From Vespa crabro (lineage: Eukaryota > Arthropoda > Insecta > Hymenoptera > Vespidae): a stretch of 64,000 bases of DNA. A model generated the notes under the pieces. It did not search any database. It had not been told where the DNA came from and saw nothing but the letters and a program-made list of their open reading frames with translations. The position numbers were made by a program, and so were the translations under genes. Positions 54,101 through 62,675 of the stretch are shown here, piece by piece. Position 1 is the first letter of the stretch. Each line of letters begins with the position of its first letter. The stretch is from assembly GCF_910589235.1 (NCBI RefSeq), contig NC_060956.1:8066999-8130998 (forward strand). The letters run 5' to 3'.

Positions 54101-56171
54101 CTCTTAAACAATACGATAATAGCGATATCTCTTAATTGCAACAGTGAAACCATTTTGGAACGGTATCCTCGCAGACAATTGGTCATTGGATCAAAGCACT
54201 TCTTGAAAAAGTTGTTATTGATACTAATCAGTTTACGGCCTAGCTGTCATAAAAGAGAAGTAGATATTGGTATAATAAGATATAGTGCTAGATGGACATC
54301 AGGCTATCAAGCATTTTTCAATAAAAATTATAATATATTTATCCAAACTTCCAATGACCAATTCGCTCGAGCAATTTTATGATAATTATAAAATCATTCT
54401 TCATTTATTTATATTAAAGTTATGTTTTGACAAAAATGAAAAATATAAACATGATTAATTAATGAACAATCCCGATTTATCACTGCCTCTATTATTAATT
54501 GATTGATAAAAGTAAGGAAAAGTATAGACAAAAATAATCTAAAATTATTATTACCTTTAAATTACTATATTGATAATCTCCCACCCTTTATATAATCAAA
54601 TTCACTATCGCCTCCAAAATATCACGTAATAATTCTAAATTTATTAGACAAAACAATATTGAAGTTGATAGAGAATTCATCGTGATACTGGGGTCAATTT
54701 TTAATGGCTAGGTTCAACTTTTATGTACTAACTGTTGTGAAGTAAGTATGGCAAGCATGATTACATTGACTATTATTTTCGAACGAAATTTTTTATATCA
54801 TTTTGATTAAAGTTATAGCAATACAGGATGAAGTAATAGTAATACATTAAATTATCAAAATTCATCATCAAAGAACTCACAATATCAGAAGACACATGCA
54901 GGAAATCTCGACAAATACATGAAAAAAATAAAACATATAACAGAATGGTGGAAGTTGTCGGCAATACACTAGAAACATTACAAGACACAACCAAGTCGCA
55001 AAAAATATATCAAGCAATAGCAAACAAATAAAAACTAATCAAAGACAATATATCATATTACAATTGCACAACGATCACAATAAATATTCGAAAATGATCA
55101 ATTCAAGATATACTGAGATGTAACAATACATACGGAGAAAATCATACCATATAACAAATCGGATGTAACATTATAAGATAAAATATAAAGGATTCAAAGA
55201 TAATTGCGAAATACAAAGAAAAAATAGACAAGACCATTATCAAAAGGAATAAAATAGTTATTGATGGAAACAAAAACAAACGACAATAATCCCGCTCGTC
55301 ATATCTACAACTGGTATAATATCTAATTTATTTATACAATACATTGAACAACTTCGGTTAATAACGGATATATACAAAAGTATATAAAAAAATATCCATC
55401 ATTTTTAAGGACACGTAGCATAGTTTGATTATTCTTAAAGCAAGAGCAATAGAAAGTGCCCTCAATTGGTTAAATCTGTTTCAGAGGGAACAAACTATTT
55501 TTATAAAAATGAAGATCAAAAAAAAAAAAAAAAAAAAAAAAAAGAAAAAAGAAAAACCAAGTAATAACGATAATAATTACAGCCTACCGTAATACGAAAT
55601 ATACTTGGAATTCATTCATGCATTGTCCTATACGGAAATATTAATTTATTGTTATACATCCGCGGTTACATACACGTTAACGCAAATAGAATATACACGC
55701 ATACGATAGAAATTGAAGTGATAAATTATAGTCGCAAAATTCAAGTCCATTTGCGATGGAGATATGTGTACTCCATCGCCGTATATGAGAGACCATAAAG
55801 AAATAAGATGACTACTTTTTCAGTCTCTTTTTCAGGGTAGTCGCGACGTAATAGGTAATGCCTGCTTGCTCAGGCAGGCGCGCGCTAATTGAAGTACAAA
55901 CTAGAAAGCTAATTGAAAGTATTCCGCTTTTTCAAATCGCTGTTGCTTGAAATATCCATTGAAAATTCCTTGTGAGGCTGACAGAAGTTAAAAAAAATAG
56001 ATGCTCTCATACTCGATGAATGCTTGGTACTAATAGAAGATAATAAGTTTAGGGTGATTAGACGTTTGAGTTCTCTTCGGCAATTCTTACTTGCCACATT
56101 TGTACAAAACTCTTTTTTCTAAAATGCATCAATTATAACTATGTATTTCTTTTTTTTCCTCAAGAAACAAT

Positions 56172-56239
<68 letters not shown>

Positions 56240-59200
56240 TCATAATTTTTAAAAATGATACTGTGAATTTAAACGGCACTATTACTACTCTTCGTACTAA
56301 TTACAAAAAAAAGAAAAAAAAAAAGAAAAAAAAAAAAACTTTTTTTTCATATCCTTCTTAAATATATTCGAGACACGTTTATAAAATATAACACGTGAAA
56401 TATTCGTAACGAATCTATTTCATCATTTACGGTAATTAACGGCAAAAGAGAGAACGTTCGTAAACCGTAATTTTTCGTGATGTTTTGGGAAAAAAAGCAT
56501 AATAATTCTCGAAAGATTTACGAGAGTATTTTTAACGTGTTACATGGATAATATGGATATCGCGAATATGCGAGTATACGTTAATGTTTAATACTTATAA
56601 AAGTTAACGTTATTAAATGTTTCTTGCAAATGTGTCTGGACAGAATGGACGAGCCATTATCGCAAGTTAAAGACAATTAAACGTCGTCGTCGTTCTCTAC
56701 GTAATGTTGGTGGATTATTTTCAGCCACGTAAAATTGAATTTATTATCTTTGAGCGAACGCGATGGCTTCATTGATCGTAAATATTTTAGGATAACGAGG
56801 AAGAGAATTTTCCATTTTTCTTGTGTTCGCATGCACATGTACCAAGGTCTATGATCGGAGTTACTTATAGCACACATATACAAACACGAATACGAATATT
56901 ATGCGAAAATGGTTCTAACCACATAACAAAACATCTCGAGACTGACAATAATTATGAGGGACGCGTAGAAAAGCTTTATTTTAGTTATTATTTACAATTA
57001 GCAACGGTAGGTCGTTAACCCCGCGATCGCCGAACATCACCGAGCAAAGACGATCTCGATTTTAACATCCGGTATCGTAGTACTAAGGACATTGAGAGAG
57101 TAGCGTATTAACGCCAATCTAGAAATAGATTCTGTTACTTCGAAAAGAAGATGTGATATAGCGAAAATGAAGTTATCTTTTTATTTTATATCGTGCTTTT
57201 TACAAATTTTTCTATACGTCATTTAAAACGATTATTAAGAACTTTTTGTTGTTTTACATCAATCATAAAAAACAGAAAAGAATAAAAGAAAATAGAAAAA
57301 AGACGATTATAAATAATAACATTGTACTATTAAATATGAGTAAGTATATTACATAGTAGAAATCGTCTTTCCATGTGAACATTTTTTTTTCTTTGACCTA
57401 TGAAACTCGTAAGAAACGAAGATCCTTCCATCCAGTCCGTAAATGTTCAATAGCATCTAATCGATTTCCTTTACTTCGCCATATGTTCACTGATAAATTC
57501 GGTGGTTGTTCACGAGAAGATATATTTCACGCCCCCTTCCCTTACTCTCTTCTTCTCATAGCTTCTTTTTTAGATCGTGCTAAAAAAAGTTAAGAATTCT
57601 ACGGAAGGATAATCTATTTTTTTTCAATGGGAATCGAAAGAAATAATGTGGATACATAATATTCGGTAAACTGGATAAAATTTAGATTATCTTTATTAAA
57701 TCTTTTTTTTGCTTTTTTTTTTAACTATATCAATAATAAAACTGTTTTAACGATTTCGTTGAAAAATTTAATTCGAATGTTTTCCTCTTACTTCCTAGGG
57801 AAACGGAAGAAAAGAAAGGAGCAAACTGTTATGATTTAATAAAACATTATATTAAAATTAAGTATAGCGCGGTAAGATCAAGATCGATAAGGAAGTAAAA
57901 CGCGTGATTAAAAGGAAGTTCGTAATTAGACGAGACGATAGAACGAACGATCGTCGCTTCGATCGGTCTCTCGAGATCTCGCACGAGAAAGAGAAGACGC
58001 AATGTGATATTCGACGAGGTCGAGGGGAAGCCTAATTAAATTTATGCAAAGATCCGCCACATCGTCTTAATTATGGCACATAAATTCGAGAAGCCAATTA
58101 GGTATCCGTTAATGAAAACCAACTCTGTCAGAAGATTAAAGAACTACTCGAGCGTCCGTTTAGTTATAGCTCGAACTAAATGATATAGAGGAAAAAGGCA
58201 GAAGAGAATCGTTTCTTTAGATTTAGAATAAATTACACCTAGTTACGAAGTCGTCTTCGAATAAGAACAAAGGGATTGGAAAGAATTGTACGATAATCAT
58301 AAAATTATGGAAAGAAATTAGAAGGGCATTCATACGCTTATCTTCCATTTTTATTAATCATCTGCCATCCTTTTTGTCTTCTTGAATTTTTTTCTTTTTT
58401 TTTTGAAAATTTGTTTGATTCATTAGAAATTTACTTTAGCAGAATACATGAATTTTAAATTGAAACGTGTTGTTTCTTTAAAATTTCTTTTAATTAAATA
58501 GGTAAATAGAGAGTTGGAATGGAACTTGTCCTAAAAAAAGTTTCGCTGAAAATATATTCAAGAAAAAATATTTTCTTGAACATGTTTCACGTGTAAAGGA
58601 GCGAAAAATGGTAACTGCAATCCTTCAACTCTTTATAATTCCTTGTCTCTCTTGGAACAGATCCAAACGTTTCGCAATAAAAAGAAATGTTCTGGGAGAA
58701 GAGAAGAGAATCGTCGAAGGAACAAAAACGACGAAATTTATCGAAGCGCGAGTGTCGAAAATAATAAAAGCAACCGAAGAAATGAGGAATCGTTTCTCGT
58801 CGTGGCGTCCTTCGTATCACAGAGTTTTGGTACCGTTAGCTTGGCCCTTGTGATTGTGCCGGAGGAATTCATTTGGTTCTTTTTCCTCATCCACTCGTGA
58901 ATCGCGCCCGGTCTCCTTCGCCGTTCACCCGCGACGATGTAGAAACCCGTTCGATGGTTCAACTGCAAAGCGTGTGCGTCGAATATGCTGGATGCGATAT
59001 ACTGGATCGATGAAACTCGATTTTACTCTTTCTTTTTTGAATGCAATAAGACGAGAAACGTGCTCGACGCCGTTCAACATTGCAAAATCTGATTTACTTT
59101 GAACACCAACCAAGGTTGTCTATCATTGTACCATTCGATAAAATATCGAATAAAAATTTATCTAAGGTAAAACCTCCAATATAAGAATTATTATAACATT

Positions 59201-59961
59201 TTGTAAAAGCCTTCGTCTATACCGGAATAACTGACATTACAGCAAATTCGGATAATAAAATGTTTGGAAATTTTACCAATATTATTTTTCATTGAATTTG
59301 TAAAAAAGAAAACTATTTCTAATCATTAAACCACGCTCAGTTTCTACGAACAGATAAATACAACTTCTTAAATTGCGCGATTAAATGTTACGGTATCAAG
59401 ATGAATGATCGAATCGATAGTAGGTAAGATCGGAGATTAGACAAGTTACGGTCGCTGGTTTTGACATGGTGCTGTCCTTTCCATTATTAATCGACATGAA
59501 GAAACCCGTAATCAACGCCACGCCTCTTCCACGTTTATCGATTCAACGTCAGTTGTTCCGAAATAGAGAAACGTTCGTCCTTGTAATGATACTGGCCGAG
59601 AAAGAAGAAGAGAAAGAGAAAAGAAGAGAATCAATTGACAATTGTTTATAGCCGTAGACGTAGACTCTGAATTTGTTAGTCCGATCAATACCTCTACTCG
59701 ACGAAGATTCCGTTAGAGAATTACTTGGCAAGAAACTCAATATGTATGTATCTTTTTATCGACGATACGAACAACTTTTTTCTCCATAGACTCATTCATC
59801 TTAACTATTTTTTAACGGGAAATCCTGATACTTTCCTTTTTTCTTAACGGTAATCCACGATGAAAGATGAAAGTGACGAAAATTCCTTGATTAAATTTCT
59901 TTTACGATTCATTTACGATTTTTATACAAATCTTATTTAAAATCTCTAATGCCGTTTAGAA

Positions 59962-60012
<51 letters not shown>

Positions 60013-60511
60013 CTGACATAATTTTATTAATATTCACAAAATTATATAGCTGTAGTTATAATTACAATAATTATATTTTGATCTTATGTAAAAACTTTTT
60101 GTAACTGTACTGTACACTTAACGACAGGCTGAATATATCACCACACTGAGAGTGATAATACTGTCGCTATATTTGTACGATATTTGCATTGGTTCGAAAT
60201 TATATTTCGCTTGGGAAAACATTTTATTCTGCTAATGATTCGGTTTTTCATTTTCTTTTTACAGAGAAAGGAAAATACCATTTTAATCGACGCACACAAT
60301 GCTTTACTTTCTTCCCTCGCAAAACCTGCCTGCTTCATCTCGTATTCCCTCCTACTCTCATACGTAACACACACGGCGTATTAAGCGGTGATCGCTTTTT
60401 AGAATGCGAATTTGATTATTCGCTTAGTTCGTGGCGTAAAAAATAGAAAAATTAAACAAAAAGTTGGTATACATGAAAGTATACATCAAACAAATGATGA
60501 AAGTATAAAAT

Positions 60512-60564
<53 letters not shown>

Positions 60565-62628
60565 TTTCAAATCATCAATCAATTCAAACAAAAAAGAAAA
60601 AAGAAATAAAGAATAGGAAACTAGGAAATCGTTAATATGATAGATAATCTCAACATTATTTCCTGAATAGAACTACTTTGGTTTTTTCCCCAATTTTCCA
60701 ACTATCAATATCTTCTTCGTTCTCTAAATATTTGCTGAACACTTGGAAGTATGTTGGTTTCTATGTCTTTAGGATTTTGTTTGGAATTTCATCTTATTTG
60801 TTTTCAAATTAAAAACATTTAAGAGAATGTAATCTAAATATTCTGTAACCGTTCTTTTTTTCTCTAAAAAAAAAATTAAAAGAAAAAAGAATTACGTCAT
60901 TTGAAAATTCAGGTGACGTTTCATACGAATTTCTTCCTTGTACTTAATAATATCTAAAGGAGAAGAAGGAGAACGGTACATACGAGGATGCAAACTAGCC
61001 ATTTACATAAATTTCGACCCTTACTGCGTTTTGACCTTCACATGCTCTTATTAAAGCGAAATTAAAGAATCGTTCAACAGTCTCAGCCAGTCGGCAAGCC
61101 GGTTTCGACCTTGTCCTTGCTATGATTACGGTAGAAAAGCGGTGAATTTTGTACTTTTTTTTTTTACCTCTTTCCGCCAATCCGTTCCATCGGTTAATTA
61201 ACCGTATAAATAACATGCCACACCTATTCGCGTAAAAACCACTATGTGCAAAATACAGTAATTGTATCTACTTGCTAGTAAGTAAGCCAGAGTGCAGAGA
61301 TCAACGCTTATAGAGACCACTGTTAAGTCATTGTTGACGGTGGAAACTGGTTAAAGACCAGGTCACACCGCTTCTGACAATGATCTAAATATTAAAAACA
61401 GATTCTTTCGCCACGAAAAATTGAACAGTTGCTAATTTACCGCTGAAAGAACGTAAATTTCATGTATAATTCAAAATAGTACTTGCCTATGCCACAAAAA
61501 CCATTTTACATTTCTCACGACATTCTGATATACGAAATTAGAAGATATATATATATATATATATTAAAAAATGTTGCAATATTTATTAAAAGAAAATGAA
61601 TTAAAAATTATCTAGACAGATATGAGAAAAGTTCTTTATAATTGCTAAGAATTTAAATCAAAATTAAATGAAGAATCGAAAATACAAGATAAGAAAGGAA
61701 AATAGTTTTTATCCAATCTATAAATATTTTTCCGTCAATAAAAATCGCTGTTATGTATCCTGATGAAAAGATATTAATATGAAAAGAAACAAAATGTGTG
61801 TGAACAAGAATAATGAATCGTGATAATAGTGTATTCTGTCGAATAAGAATCTCTACCCGATATAATTCTAGGTAATATCAAGTCTATATATTTATTCAAG
61901 GACAAAAAGACAGTACAAATTCGAAGATATTAACTTTCCGAAAATCTTATAACATATTCGTCTTATCTCGAGCGTATTGTATTGTAACGATAAAACTACT
62001 AGAATAAAATTTGCGAAATATAAAAAAGAAAGAAAAACTTTGATTTATCTTCGAAGAAAGAAAACGAGTTCTGCCATTATCTTACTTACACGCGAAGACA
62101 ATACTTTTATACAGCCCACAAATCCACGAAAAAAATCACTTCGATCGAATAATAACAAATTATTTTTATCTTTAAAAATCATTTAAAAAGAATGGCTGGT
62201 TGCGAGGGGAAGAAAAGGAAAGGAAAAATATAATTAGACGCTACAACGACAATGAAGACGCAACTCTTTTCGCCAGAGGGAGGAGATTCAATAATAAATA
62301 TGAAAAAAGGAGGAGCACGAATATCATAAATAAAAATTCTGCAGATTCGTGTGTCGAGTTAGTCGGGTTGACGATCTTCTGAAAAAAGGACGAACTTTGT
62401 CAATGTAATAAAAGTAGAAGCGGAAAAAAATCTCTTGCTCTTATTTTTGTTCGCGTGCAAAGAGAAAAAGAAGAAGATAAAGAGAGAAAAGAAATAAGAC
62501 ATAGTATCTCTATAATTCTTTTGATTTAGTTCGACTTAGCTCAACGAGTTAAGAAAGAAGATGTTCCGCCGATACTGTGTCAGCCGGGATTTTTTATGCT
62601 TTTAAGATAGACAGACAGATCGACAGAC

Positions 62629-62675
<47 letters not shown>

